This document shows positions 56,054-64,000 of a stretch of 64,000 bases of DNA, piece after piece. A model generated the notes under the pieces. It had not been told where the DNA came from. It ran no database searches and saw only the letters and a program-made list of their open reading frames with translations. Source of the DNA: Gaetbulibacter sp. 4G1 (GTDB lineage: Bacteria; Bacteroidota; Bacteroidia; Flavobacteriales; Flavobacteriaceae); NCBI RefSeq assembly GCF_002741945.1, contig NZ_MDVN01000002.1, positions 62,001 through 126,000 of the forward strand. The letters run 5' to 3'. The position numbers were made by a program, and so were the translations under genes. Position 1 is the stretch's first letter; each line of letters starts with the position of its first letter.

Positions 56054-56481
56054 TAACTCTTCTTTTTTGGTAATGAAATGGTAGAAAGTCTACAAATAGA
56101 TATTAAATTATCAGCATCATCAGTTACTCTAATATCTAACAATTGTGTAGTTCTGCCTCTATGCAAAAAAGTAGCTTTGGCATAAACGAAACCTTCTGTA
56201 ACACTTTTTAAATGATTGGCAGTAATTTCTATACCGCGTACAAAGAATTTTTCAGTGTCTATAAAAATATGTGATGCAAAACTCCCTACACTTTCTGCTA
56301 ATGCTGCAGTTGCTCCACCATGCAATACACCATCTGGTTGATGCACTCTTGAATTTACTGGCATTTTAGCAACTAAAAAATTATCACCAAAATCTACAAC
56401 TTCAATCTCTAAAGTTTCCATTAAAGTGTTTTTACAGGCCTTATTAGCTTTAGCTAAAACGTCTTCTTTAGATAATTGCAT
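56053..56481 (-). CDS. Hotdog-fold thioesterase (PaaI family; candidate DHNA-CoA hydrolase MenI)
   Basis: A 142-residue hotdog-fold acyl-CoA thioesterase. The family signature is present: SRVHQPDGVLHGGATAALAE and SVGSFASHIF, then VRGIEITANHL, and GRTTQLLDIRVTD, with the HGG loop and Asp/Glu in the helix. It is the first gene of the menF-menD operon (the stop shares one base with the menF start). The context suggests the 1,4-dihydroxy-2-naphthoyl-CoA hydrolase of menaquinone synthesis (MenI), as in some other bacteria. The sequence alone cannot distinguish it from a phenylacetate-type thioesterase, so no symbol is given. Confidence 0.85.
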   Translation of the reverse strand: MQLSKEDVLAKANKACKNTLMETLEIEVVDFGDNFLVAKMPVNSRVHQPDGVLHGGATAALAESVGSFASHIFIDTEKFFVRGIEITANHLKSVTEGFVYAKATFLHRGRTTQLLDIRVTDDADNLISICRLSTISLPKKKS

Positions 56482-56507
56482 AGAATAGTGTGTTTATAAA
56501 ATCGCAA

Positions 56508-56538
56508 CAAAAGTACATTACTTATAGTTAAAAATCAA
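56508..56538 (-). promoter_or_regulatory. Promoter of the thioesterase-menF-menD operon
   Basis: Minus-strand TTG (56536-56538), 20-base spacer, TACTTTTG (56508-56515), a match to TTG-N17-23-TAnnTTTG 27 bases before the thioesterase start. The -33 part overlaps the stop of the DUF1080 gene (56535-56537). Confidence 0.5.
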
Positions 56539-57245
56539 TGACGAATAATTTTGATTTCAAGGTTTTTATAATAAACCTTCATATTAGGTCCTGTATGTAC
56601 TTGCAGTGCTATAACTCCAGAGTTTGAATTAGCACCAACTTCTTTATCTATAGCGTCTATTGTTTTAATATCATTTATAAAATGTTGTAAATGGTTACCG
56701 TTAGCAACAATTTTATAGTCATTCCACGCTTCATTATATATTTTACTTTGAATCGCCTTTGATGTTGTAAAAGTTTTAACTTCTTTTTCACCGTTTTCCA
56801 AAACAGTAACTTGTTCTCCTCTATTTGCAATAATACCTCTACCCTTTTCTTCATATAAAATACCCGAATAATTATTTCCTGCTTCCATATCGGCCTGATA
56901 ACCGCCAACTACAAACAAATCTTCATCAAGTACTTTTGCTCTATATTGTACACCACTATTTCCTCCAATTATTTTATACTGAAATTTTAGTTCGAAATTT
57001 GAAAATTCGTTTTTATGAATTAAAAAAGTGTTTTGCTTCAATTTATATTCATCAGTATTCTTTCCAACAATACAACCATCTTCAACTGACCAAACATTAA
57101 CATCTCCTTTCCATCCTTCAAAATTTTCTCCATTAAACAATATAATATTATCTGATTTATTTTTAGAAATCAAATTACAACTAGACAAAAAAGCAATTAT
57201 TATTGCTAAAGCTAGTCCCTTAATAAGGAGGTTTTTGCTATTCAT
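56535..57245 (-). CDS. DUF1080 lipoprotein (3-keto-disaccharide hydrolase-like)
   Basis: A 236-residue lipoprotein (lipobox LSSCNLI). The rest is a DUF1080 concanavalin-type domain: ILFNGENFEGWKGDVNVWSVEDGCIVG, FELKFQYKIIGGNSGVQYRAKV, GGYQADMEAGNNYSGILYEEKGRG, and a C-terminal VIALQVHTGPNMKVYYKNLEIK. DUF1080 proteins include 3-keto-glucoside hydrolases and related carbohydrate-acting enzymes; the Glu/Asp residues and the GNSGVQYR motif are conserved. It is co-transcribed with the upstream PVC-type haem protein (6-base gap), so the two probably act on the same sugar. Confidence 0.85.
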   Translation of the reverse strand: MNSKNLLIKGLALAIIIAFLSSCNLISKNKSDNIILFNGENFEGWKGDVNVWSVEDGCIVGKNTDEYKLKQNTFLIHKNEFSNFELKFQYKIIGGNSGVQYRAKVLDEDLFVVGGYQADMEAGNNYSGILYEEKGRGIIANRGEQVTVLENGEKEVKTFTTSKAIQSKIYNEAWNDYKIVANGNHLQHFINDIKTIDAIDKEVGANSNSGVIALQVHTGPNMKVYYKNLEIKIIRH

Positions 57246-57251
57246 AAAATT

Positions 57252-59873
57252 CTAATTATAAACCTTATTACTTTTATCACCTCCAGCTATCAAGAAAGCC
57301 ATCAAATCACTTAATTCTTTCTCGTTTAAACCATTAATTAAACCGGCAGGCATTGCAGACTGGGATGCTATTTCTTTTTTTAAAATATCCTTTTTGTTTA
57401 TTTTACTGGTAATATCTGGTGAGAATGCATTAACACTTATTTCTATTTCATTTTCGGTCTCGTTAATAAGTCGTCCTGTAATTGAATTACCATTATTTAA
57501 ATGGTATATGGTATTCCTATAGCGGTCTGAAACTGCTTTTGAAGGATGTATTATAGCTTCAGCCATATCCTTAATAGAGAAACGCGTACCCAGTTGAGTA
57601 AGTTCTGGACCCGAATTCCCTCCAACGCCTTTAACACTATGGCACGAAACGCATAACGAGGCTCTAAATAAATTTTCTCCACTTTTAAAATCCGCGTTTT
57701 GCTTATTTGCTATATATGCTTTTTCAACATCTGAAACCGCATAATTTTTACCTGGACCTACTGGCATTTTTACATCTTTCATCAAATTTGCTTGCTGGCT
57801 CATAGATTCAGTAGATAAAGATTCAAAGTATGCTCTTTCATCTTCAAAAACATTATCTAACGCCTTACGCTGTATTGCTTTTATAAAATTAGCATATTGC
57901 TTACCTCCAGATTTTTTTAAAGCTCTATTGTACCATCTAAAATAACGTTCTCTTAAAGCTTTTGTCCAACCTGTTTTTATTTCACTTAAACTCTTAGCAT
58001 AACTTATATTTTGCTGATTAGGCATGTTTTTGAGCATGTTCTCTACATCCTTACCATATTGATCACTACGTTTAGAAATATCTCCAGACAAATAAATTGA
58101 TTTCAAATTTGATGTAATGGTATCGTTTTCCATTTTATAAATGGTAGGTTCTAAAATTTCTGGTACATCTAAATAACTAAACAAAGCGCATAATTGCTTA
58201 TTTACTAAATGAGATTCTTTCAAATAAAATGGTAATAGTTTGTCCTTAATTGAAGTACTCAACGATAAATCCATTTTTTCCTCAGTTCTAATTATTAATA
58301 ATTCTACCGCTCTTAAAAAATCTGTTTTTTCTGTTTCATTTAAAATTTCCCAATCCATTTCTAACAGCGTTTTTAATGCCATTATTCTATCATTGTTTTG
58401 TCCTTGGTGAGCAATGGCTATAGCTATAGCTATTTTTCTTAAAGTATTATTTCCTCTAGCGACTTTGTATTTCCAAATATTTACATCTTGATTTTCTAAA
58501 GCGACTCTCGAAGCGTATCTTATATATCTATCTTCATCACTTAAGTTTTCTACAAGAAAATCAATTTGAGTTGCATCTTTTTTTATTTGAAAAGCTTCAA
58601 TCTTTTTTCGCAGTATTCTTTTATTTTTTCCTGAAGTGTTTTCAGATAGTTTTTGCACCTCATTAGAACGTGTTCCTGTATAGGTTACCTTATACAATGC
58701 TGATTCTAAGCGCCTTCCTCCTGTTAAAAAATATAAAGCACCATCATTCCCTACAATACCATTAGTTAGTGGTAATGGCACTCCCGATAAAAATTCAGTT
58801 ACCTCAGCGGTATAACCACTTCCTTTTGGTGTTAAATTTGCAAAATACATGGTTCCATAACTCCAATCAAAAAGATACAATCCCTTTTGGTAATAAGCAG
58901 GAAATTTTAAACCATTACCTTGAAGAAGTCCTGTTGGAGAACCCTGACCTAAATTAGCAATGCCTGGTAAATTATCTGGATATTCTGGAGCAAATTTCCC
59001 AGTTCCTGTTCGCCATCCAAAATCACTACCACTTGTTAAATGGCAAAGCCTAATGGGTCTATACCAAGGCATTCCCATATCATATTCCATATCAGAATCA
59101 AAAGCAAATAACTCACCATCATGATTAAAAGCTATATCGTATGTATTTCTAAGCCCTACACTTAAAATAGTCCAGTCTTTACCTTCAAAATCCGTTTTAA
59201 CAACCCATCCTCCTGGAGCTTTCCTATCATTTGCATGGCCGCTAGGATCTTTTATAACTGGCAGCAAATTATCTTCACCCCAATTTTTAGGGATTGTACT
59301 TTCAATATCTTCTGGAATATCAGTATGATTCCCTAAAACTAAGTATAATGATTTCCCATCGGGTGCCAGTACAATATTATGTGGTCCGTGTTCTCCATCA
59401 CCATCAAAAGACCGCAACATACTTACAGTATCAAAATCATCATCATCATTTGCATCTGTTATTTTATAAAAACCACTATGAATCTTTAATTCGTTATCTG
59501 GATGCGCATTTACCAAGGCATATAAATTTTTATTATGCCAAAGTAAGCCTTGAGCCATACCTATGGTTACGTTAAGTTTTTTAACCTGAACAGAATCTTG
59601 TTTATTCTCAACATTTGGTAAAGTCACTCTATATATATTTCCGTATTGATCAGAAGCATACAAACGCCCTTTATCGTCTTTAGTAACACTAACCCACGAT
59701 CCTTGATTATGTTCTCCTGGGCTATAAAGCTTTTCGATTTCAAAACCTTTAGGCATAGTAATTCCTTGCTGTGTTATCCGCTCTGTTATAATTGTTTCTG
59801 GATCAGATGAGCAAGCAATTATAACAAGGCATGTAAAACTTATAGCTAAGTATCTTGAAAAAGATTTCTTCAT
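57252..59873 (-). CDS. PVC-type haem-binding protein with beta-propeller and cytochrome c domain
   Basis: A lipoprotein of ~873 residues. I place the start at ATG 59871-59873 (MKKSFSRYLAISF, lipobox IIACSSD); an upstream ATG two codons before is equally possible. About 35-400 is a sugar-dehydrogenase-like beta-propeller (GSWVSVTKDDKGRLYASDQYG, DGEHGPHNIVLAPDGKSLYL, VGLRNTYDIAFNHDGELFAFDSDMEYD). About 420-660 is helical, HEAT-like. About 740-873 is a cytochrome c with CVSCHSVKG haem motif and the 'putative haem-binding domain' tail (IIHPSKAVSDRYRNTIY, GRLINETENEIEI, SAMPAGLINGLNEKELSDLMAFL). Such proteins oxidise sugars or related compounds at the outer or periplasmic face; the substrate is unknown. 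It heads a two-gene operon with the DUF1080 gene. Confidence 0.85.
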   Translation of the reverse strand: MKKSFSRYLAISFTCLVIIACSSDPETIITERITQQGITMPKGFEIEKLYSPGEHNQGSWVSVTKDDKGRLYASDQYGNIYRVTLPNVENKQDSVQVKKLNVTIGMAQGLLWHNKNLYALVNAHPDNELKIHSGFYKITDANDDDDFDTVSMLRSFDGDGEHGPHNIVLAPDGKSLYLVLGNHTDIPEDIESTIPKNWGEDNLLPVIKDPSGHANDRKAPGGWVVKTDFEGKDWTILSVGLRNTYDIAFNHDGELFAFDSDMEYDMGMPWYRPIRLCHLTSGSDFGWRTGTGKFAPEYPDNLPGIANLGQGSPTGLLQGNGLKFPAYYQKGLYLFDWSYGTMYFANLTPKGSGYTAEVTEFLSGVPLPLTNGIVGNDGALYFLTGGRRLESALYKVTYTGTRSNEVQKLSENTSGKNKRILRKKIEAFQIKKDATQIDFLVENLSDEDRYIRYASRVALENQDVNIWKYKVARGNNTLRKIAIAIAIAHQGQNNDRIMALKTLLEMDWEILNETEKTDFLRAVELLIIRTEEKMDLSLSTSIKDKLLPFYLKESHLVNKQLCALFSYLDVPEILEPTIYKMENDTITSNLKSIYLSGDISKRSDQYGKDVENMLKNMPNQQNISYAKSLSEIKTGWTKALRERYFRWYNRALKKSGGKQYANFIKAIQRKALDNVFEDERAYFESLSTESMSQQANLMKDVKMPVGPGKNYAVSDVEKAYIANKQNADFKSGENLFRASLCVSCHSVKGVGGNSGPELTQLGTRFSIKDMAEAIIHPSKAVSDRYRNTIYHLNNGNSITGRLINETENEIEISVNAFSPDITSKINKKDILKKEIASQSAMPAGLINGLNEKELSDLMAFLIAGGDKSNKVYN

Positions 59874-60002
59874 AATCATTATTTTGGAATAGTTAATAAT
59901 TCGGTTAGGTATGACCCTATAAATCTAATAAATATTATGGCTTAATATAGCATTAAGAATATAAGATGATGTATTTTTAATCTTTAAAACAAAAAAACAT
60001 TA

Positions 60003-60638
60003 ATGTATCCACAGGAAAAAGAAATATCATATAACATAACAAATTCCTATTCTACACTAAATACGCTTACAGAATCGACTAAAAATGTTTGGTTTGTTTG
60101 CCATGGCATGGGATATTTAAGCAGGTATTTTTTAAAATATTTTAAAGGATTAAATACTGAAGAAAACTATATTATTGCACCTCAAGCAGATAGTAAATAT
60201 TATATTCAACCTGGTTTTAAGCACGTTGGCGCAAGTTGGTTAACTAAAGAGAATACTGTGAAAGACACCGAAAATGTGATGCGAAATTTTGATGCTATTT
60301 TTGAAGCAGAAAATATTCCAAATACTACTAATTTAATTGTTCTTGGATATTCGCAAGGTGTTAGTGTTGCTTTACGTTATGTTGCAAAACGTAAATTACA
60401 GTGTACACAATTAATATTACATTCTGGTGGTATTCCCAAAGAATTAAATGCTGAAGATTTTGCATTTTTAAATGCCAAAGTAAATTTAGTTTGTGGAACA
60501 CATGACGAATATTTAACTACAGAACGTTTAGCATCTGAAACTAAAAAAGCAAAACTTTTATTTAAAGATTATTTAAATGTTATTATGTTTGATGGCAAAC
60601 ATGAAGTGAATATTGAGATTATTAATCAATTAGTTTAA
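60003..60638 (+). CDS. Cytoplasmic alpha/beta hydrolase (carboxylesterase type)
   Basis: A 211-residue alpha/beta hydrolase without a signal peptide. It has VWFVCHGMGYLSRYF (oxyanion side), the nucleophile elbow VLGYSQGVSVALRY (Ser near 118), an Asp in CGTHDEYLT (near 166) and a His in DGKHEVNIE (near 200), which form a full triad. Size and layout match small esterases of the carboxylesterase/phospholipase group. It is followed after 9 bases by a GH18 lipoprotein gene, so they are probably in one operon. Natural substrate unknown. Confidence 0.85.
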   Translation: MYPQEKEISYNITNSYSTLNTLTESTKNVWFVCHGMGYLSRYFLKYFKGLNTEENYIIAPQADSKYYIQPGFKHVGASWLTKENTVKDTENVMRNFDAIFEAENIPNTTNLIVLGYSQGVSVALRYVAKRKLQCTQLILHSGGIPKELNAEDFAFLNAKVNLVCGTHDEYLTTERLASETKKAKLLFKDYLNVIMFDGKHEVNIEIINQLV

Positions 60639-60647
60639 TTATTCAAA

Positions 60648-61679
60648 ATGAAAAACAAGCCTCTACTATTTATTTTATTTTTATCGGTTTTCATTCAACT
60701 CTACAATTGCAGCAGTAATACTGATGAGTCAGAAGATGAACAAGTGACTCCATTTAATGAAACTGCAAAAGTAATAGGTTATTTACCAAGCTATAGATTT
60801 AGCCAAAGCTCTAAAATAGATTATTGTAAAATTACGCATCTAAATTTGGCTTTTGCAAACCCCGATGTTTCAGGAAATTTAATTATGCCTTCTATTACTG
60901 ATGTAATAAATCAAGCAAGAACTGCAAATCCAAATATAATAATTTGCATTTCTCTTGCAGGTGGTAGTCTAACTCCAGAGGTCGCAGACAACTGGAGCGA
61001 TTTAATTGATATTGAAACTAATAGACCTGCATTCATTACCAAAATAGTAGATTATGTGCTTGCAAATAATTTAGACGGCGTTGATGTAGATTTAGAGTGG
61101 GACCATGTAACTATAGGCTATAGTGGTTTTGTTACAGAATTAAAGACTGCCTTAGATTCGCATAATAAAATTATTACCGCTGCATTACCAAATAATACTC
61201 GGTTTGGAAACATAACAGATAGTGCATTGCAAGCCTTCGATTTTATTAATATTATGTCTTATGATGCTACTGGTCCATGGAATCCTAATAACCCTGGGCA
61301 ACATAGCTCTTTTCAATTTTCAGAGATTGGTATTAATTTTTGGAGAAACACAACTAAAATTCCTAAAGAAAAACTAACTCTAGGCGTGCCTTTTTATGGT
61401 TATAATTTTAGTAGTAATCCTGTAACTGGCGTTTCCTTTCAAGATATAATAGCCTCTGATGCGGCACTGGCAAACGTAGACCAAACTGGTAGTACATATT
61501 ATAATGGCATACCAACCATTGAAGCAAAAGTCGAATTAGCACAAAACGAAGTTGGTGGCATTATGATATGGGAATTGGGTCAAGATGCATTCAATTCATA
61601 CTCGCTACTATCAACCATACATAATAAATTTACATCGCTAAAAGTAAAAACTACTGGCTTATGCGGTAACGAACCTTGA
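60648..61679 (+). CDS. GH18-family glycosidase lipoprotein
   Basis: A 343-residue lipoprotein (lipobox LYNCSSN, Cys near residue 21). It is a GH18 barrel of the chitinase/endo-N-acetylglucosaminidase family: KVIGYLPSYRF (strand 1), KITHLNLAFAN, IICISLAGGS, the catalytic motif LDGVDVDLEWDHV (D-x-D-x-E, acid near residue 150), ITAALPNN, FINIMSYDATGPWNP and GIMIWELGQDAF. All catalytic carboxylates are present, so it is likely to cleave chitin or similar GlcNAc-containing glycans at the outer membrane. It lies between a small esterase (9 bases) and an acetyltransferase (14 bases). Confidence 0.9.
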   Translation: MKNKPLLFILFLSVFIQLYNCSSNTDESEDEQVTPFNETAKVIGYLPSYRFSQSSKIDYCKITHLNLAFANPDVSGNLIMPSITDVINQARTANPNIIICISLAGGSLTPEVADNWSDLIDIETNRPAFITKIVDYVLANNLDGVDVDLEWDHVTIGYSGFVTELKTALDSHNKIITAALPNNTRFGNITDSALQAFDFINIMSYDATGPWNPNNPGQHSSFQFSEIGINFWRNTTKIPKEKLTLGVPFYGYNFSSNPVTGVSFQDIIASDAALANVDQTGSTYYNGIPTIEAKVELAQNEVGGIMIWELGQDAFNSYSLLSTIHNKFTSLKVKTTGLCGNEP

Positions 61680-61693
61680 TAACAAAAACAGTA

Positions 61694-62266
61694 ATGAAAG
61701 TACCTACCCTAGAAAACAATCGTGTTAAACTGTCGCTTTTAGATTTAAGTAACTACGAACACTTAGCTCCCATTGCTCAGCAACCTAATTTAGTACAATT
61801 CTCACCTAGTAAAATTGATACTCCAAACGATTTAAAAGCCTATGTTCAAAAGGCTGTTGATGGTTATTACCATAAAACCACTATTCCTTTTATAGTATTT
61901 GATAAACAAACTAGTAGGTATGCTGGAAACTCGCATTTTATGAATATTAGCTGGAAAAATAAAGTGGTTGAAATTGGATCAACATGGATTGGTAGAGAAT
62001 TTCAAGGTACAGGGCTTAACAAGAACATGAAGTTTTTAATGTTACAGCATGCCTTTGAATCTTTAGAAGTTGATAAAGTAGCCTTTAGAGTAGATGAACG
62101 TAATATACGTTCTAGAAAAGCCGTTGAAAAATTAGGCGCAACTCTTGAAGGTATTATGCGCAAGGACACCTTAATGCTTGATGGTTTTAAGCGTAGTACA
62201 TGCTGTTATGGTATTTTAAAAGAGGAATGGCCAAAAATTAAAGAAACTGTTTTTGATGGATTTTAG
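61694..62266 (+). CDS. GNAT-family N-acetyltransferase
   Basis: A 190-residue RimJ/RimL-like acetyltransferase. I start at ATG 61694 (MKVPTLENNRVKLSLLDLS); an upstream in-frame TTG would overlap the GH18 stop. It has the usual fold, with VEIGSTWIGREFQGTGLNKNMKFLML (acetyl-CoA loop), FRVDERNIRSRKAVEKLGA and LEGIMRKDTLMLDG. Such enzymes acetylate amino groups of proteins or small molecules; the substrate is unknown. Third gene of the esterase-GH18-GNAT plus-strand unit. A terminator-like hairpin follows. Confidence 0.88.
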   Translation: MKVPTLENNRVKLSLLDLSNYEHLAPIAQQPNLVQFSPSKIDTPNDLKAYVQKAVDGYYHKTTIPFIVFDKQTSRYAGNSHFMNISWKNKVVEIGSTWIGREFQGTGLNKNMKFLMLQHAFESLEVDKVAFRVDERNIRSRKAVEKLGATLEGIMRKDTLMLDGFKRSTCCYGILKEEWPKIKETVFDGF

Positions 62267-62295
62267 AGGGATTAACTTTTTCATTCTCTGACGTT

Positions 62296-62330
62296 AAAAA
62301 CGATCATTTTTAGCAATTATAGTCGTTTTT
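62296..62330. terminator. Probable bidirectional terminator between convergent genes
   Basis: AAAAACGA (62296-62303) and TCGTTTTT (62323-62330) form an 8-bp stem with a 19-base loop. It has T-rich tracts on both strands. It lies between the GNAT gene and the convergent MltF-like gene, whose stop overlaps its last base. Confidence 0.45.
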
Positions 62331-63772
62331 TATTCTATAAACTGGGTATAATGCTTATATCTTTCAAAAATTTGTTTTACGTAATTATACGGCTCTAAAC
62401 CACGAACATAACCATATTTTACTACGGGGTTATTGTAATGTTTAGCTTTACTTAGTTTTAAAATTGTAGTTTCAACATGATCATCCCAAACATCTTTTTG
62501 TAGCCCTTCTACTTCTGCTAATCTTTGTGCGTCAAAAACATGCCCCAAACCACAGTTATAAGAAGCCAATACAAATTTAGTCCGTTGAATTGAATCTGTT
62601 ATATGCTCAAAATTCTTCCATAATTGTTTTAAATATTTTGTTCCTCCTTTTATACTTTGTTCAGGGTCCGATCTATTAGTTACTCCAAGCTCTTCAGCTG
62701 TTTTAGGCATTAGTTGCATTAACCCAGATGCCTTTGCCCAAGAACTTACTCTAGGGTCAAATTTTGATTCTTGATAAACTTGAGAAGCCACAAGTCGCCA
62801 ATCCCAATTTAATGGTTTTGTGTATGTTTTTATTAAACCATCATAAGGGCTAATTTGCTGTTTGTTTAAGCTATAAAAATTACTCTTTATTCGTCGTTTA
62901 TAGTATTTCTTGTTTTTGAAGTATTTGTTATAAATAACATTAAAGTCTATTTTTCTTTTTATTTGTTTTAACCAATCATTTGTAGCATTTAATAAATCTT
63001 GAGAGTCATGTCTTGTAGCCCATGCTATACGTTGAGAAAAACTAACAGGCAACTTAACATCTAAAACAGGATAATAGGTACCCATAATACTAGCAATGTT
63101 ATTATCTGCTATGGTATATTTAATTTCTCCATCAGCAACTTTTTTAATTATTTCATCAGTAGCCAATTCTCCAGACATTAAGTTTATATGTATTGTTCCT
63201 CCTAACTCTTCAGACAAGCTAGATATTCTTTCTTTATATGATGTCTCACTTCTTACAGAAATAGTATCACCTAATAAATCTATGGGATCATGTACTAAGG
63301 CCTTTTTTAGTTTTCCCCAAGATATACTGCGCCAATTATCTGGCTTCTTTTGTACCAAAACCTGCTTGGTTAAATATAAATGGTTAGTAAAAGAAACGTA
63401 CTCTTTTCTATCGTTAGTAATAGTTAAACCATGTGCTATAATATCGCCTTCTCCATTATTTAATTTTTCAAAAAGATCATTAGCATTATTAACTACTATT
63501 ATTTCTAAATCAACATCCAAGTATTCTGCGAATCGCTCTAGTAGCTCAAATTCATACCCCATAGGGCGTCCTTTGTATAAAAAGTAAGATGTTCCACTAT
63601 ATACTGTTAAAGCTCTTAAAGTTCCAGATGCTTTAATTTGTTCTAAATCCCATTTTTCGTTAGTTTCAGGTATTTCATTTTTGTTTATTGTCTCTTTTTC
63701 GCAGCAAAAAAAAAGAAACAAAACCAGATAAAGTAGCCTTATGTTTATATTTAAACCAACTTTCTTTTTCAT
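62330..63772 (-). CDS. MltF-like lytic transglycosylase lipoprotein
   Basis: A 480-residue envelope protein. The N-terminus is a lipoprotein-like leader (FLFFCCEKE). About 50-280 is a periplasmic solute-binding (SBP_bac_3) domain (LRALTVYSGTSYFLYKGRPMGYEFELLERFAE; DIIAHGLTITNDRKEYVSFT). About 310-445 is an SLT lysozyme-like domain with the catalytic Glu in VYQESKFDPRVSSWAKASGLMQLMPKTAEELG (near 331), then FVLASYNCGLGHV and NPVVKYGYVRG. This is the layout of MltF, which cuts peptidoglycan strands with 1,6-anhydro products. It follows a GH16 glycosidase after 6 bases; the role in that pairing is unclear. Confidence 0.92.
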   Translation of the reverse strand: MKKKVGLNINIRLLYLVLFLFFCCEKETINKNEIPETNEKWDLEQIKASGTLRALTVYSGTSYFLYKGRPMGYEFELLERFAEYLDVDLEIIVVNNANDLFEKLNNGEGDIIAHGLTITNDRKEYVSFTNHLYLTKQVLVQKKPDNWRSISWGKLKKALVHDPIDLLGDTISVRSETSYKERISSLSEELGGTIHINLMSGELATDEIIKKVADGEIKYTIADNNIASIMGTYYPVLDVKLPVSFSQRIAWATRHDSQDLLNATNDWLKQIKRKIDFNVIYNKYFKNKKYYKRRIKSNFYSLNKQQISPYDGLIKTYTKPLNWDWRLVASQVYQESKFDPRVSSWAKASGLMQLMPKTAEELGVTNRSDPEQSIKGGTKYLKQLWKNFEHITDSIQRTKFVLASYNCGLGHVFDAQRLAEVEGLQKDVWDDHVETTILKLSKAKHYNNPVVKYGYVRGLEPYNYVKQIFERYKHYTQFIE

Positions 63773-63778
63773 TAAACG

Positions 63779-64000
63779 TTATTGATAAACTCTTATATAA
63801 TCAACCACCATACTGCTTTCTTCAAAAGAAGGATCTATATCTGGTTCTATAGCAATATTCAATAAAATATATTGATCCGTTGTAAATGGCCAAGTATCAG
63901 AGTTTCTTTCAGCAGGTTCGTATTCATAATGTACTACATCATCAACACTAAATATCATTTTATCCTCGTACCACTCTAAACTATAGATATGAAATTGATT
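63779..64000 (-). CDS. GH16-family glycosidase, C-terminal part (cut by the window edge)
   Basis: The final 73 codons of a gene whose start lies outside the window. The reading FHIYSLEWYEDKMIFSVDD, then WPFTTDQYILLNIAIEP and finally MVVDYIRVYQ is the standard end of GH16 beta-glucanases and laminarinases, which cut beta-1,3(4)-glucans or related algal glycans. The catalytic E-x-D-x-(x)E motif lies further upstream and is not visible. It stops 6 bases before the MltF-like gene, so the two are probably co-transcribed. The usual GG after N-L/I-A is replaced by EPDID. Confidence 0.8.
   Translation of the reverse strand, partial: NQFHIYSLEWYEDKMIFSVDDVVHYEYEPAERNSDTWPFTTDQYILLNIAIEPDIDPSFEESSMVVDYIRVYQ

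Noticed and set aside
1-64000. tRNA, rRNA, riboswitch and insertion-sequence search by eye
   Set aside because: No T-loop/cloverleaf pattern, rRNA-like sequence, known aptamer or transposase motif was recognised. Short RNAs could still be missed without a covariance search.

Overview
The window comes from an AT-rich member of the Bacteroidota, almost certainly a (probably marine) Flavobacteriaceae. The evidence is the type IX secretion (T9SS) cargo with gliding-type or Por-type C-terminal sorting domains, PorP/SprF partner proteins, a TonB-dependent receptor with an LytS/LytTR pair, a menaquinone operon, lipoproteins with Bacteroidota-style lipoboxes, and several -33/-7 promoters of the TTG-N17-23-TAnnTTTG type. 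No rRNA, tRNA, CRISPR array, transposase or prophage was found. Most genes lie on the minus strand.

Region 1 (1-16,300) is a surface-adhesin block. A 2742-residue SprB-like repeat adhesin is followed by its PorP/SprF partner. Next to it is a second cargo/PorP pair, in which the PorP/SprF barrel is fused to a long coiled coil and a SPOR-like tail. Two secreted proteins with their own flavobacterial promoters follow. The left edge (about 200-654) holds decayed plus-strand remnants of a GntP-type permease and of what looks like a GH3 glucanase C-terminus.

Region 2 (16,500-23,000) holds an orphan LytTR regulator, a secreted M3-like protein that has lost the HExxH zinc motif, a hybrid scrap of an MFS-like transporter and an aldo/keto reductase, a membrane-bound AraC regulator and a secreted alpha/beta hydrolase.

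Region 3 (23,200-37,740) is the most distinctive. A tightly packed operon encodes a tail-collar-domain secreted protein, a 2874-residue LamG-containing T9SS giant, a 306-residue protein sharing a domain with the giant, and a small lipoprotein. Directly upstream is a two-component pair with a propeller sensor kinase and a NarL/LuxR-type regulator. The intergenic region carries three TACGTA boxes. The same three-box arrangement, at the same distance from the start codon, recurs at 46,396-46,430. There it lies between a second, paralogous LuxR-type regulator (with a TPR kinase) and a 1-Cys peroxiredoxin. The two regulators share the recognition-helix sequence, so this looks like a common operator controlling two different outputs.

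Region 4 (37,860-45,500) holds a TonB-dependent receptor operon with its own LytS-type kinase and LytTR regulator, a pirin remnant, and a T9SS-secreted beta-helix protein. Region 5 (49,500-57,000) is mostly housekeeping: mnmE, a CvfB-like S1 protein, a DUF2853 protein, and a thioesterase-menF-menD operon. Region 6 (56,500-64,000) concerns carbohydrate and cell-wall functions: a DUF1080 lipoprotein with a PVC-type haem protein, an esterase/GH18/GNAT operon, and a GH16 glycosidase (cut by the window edge) with an MltF-like transglycosylase.
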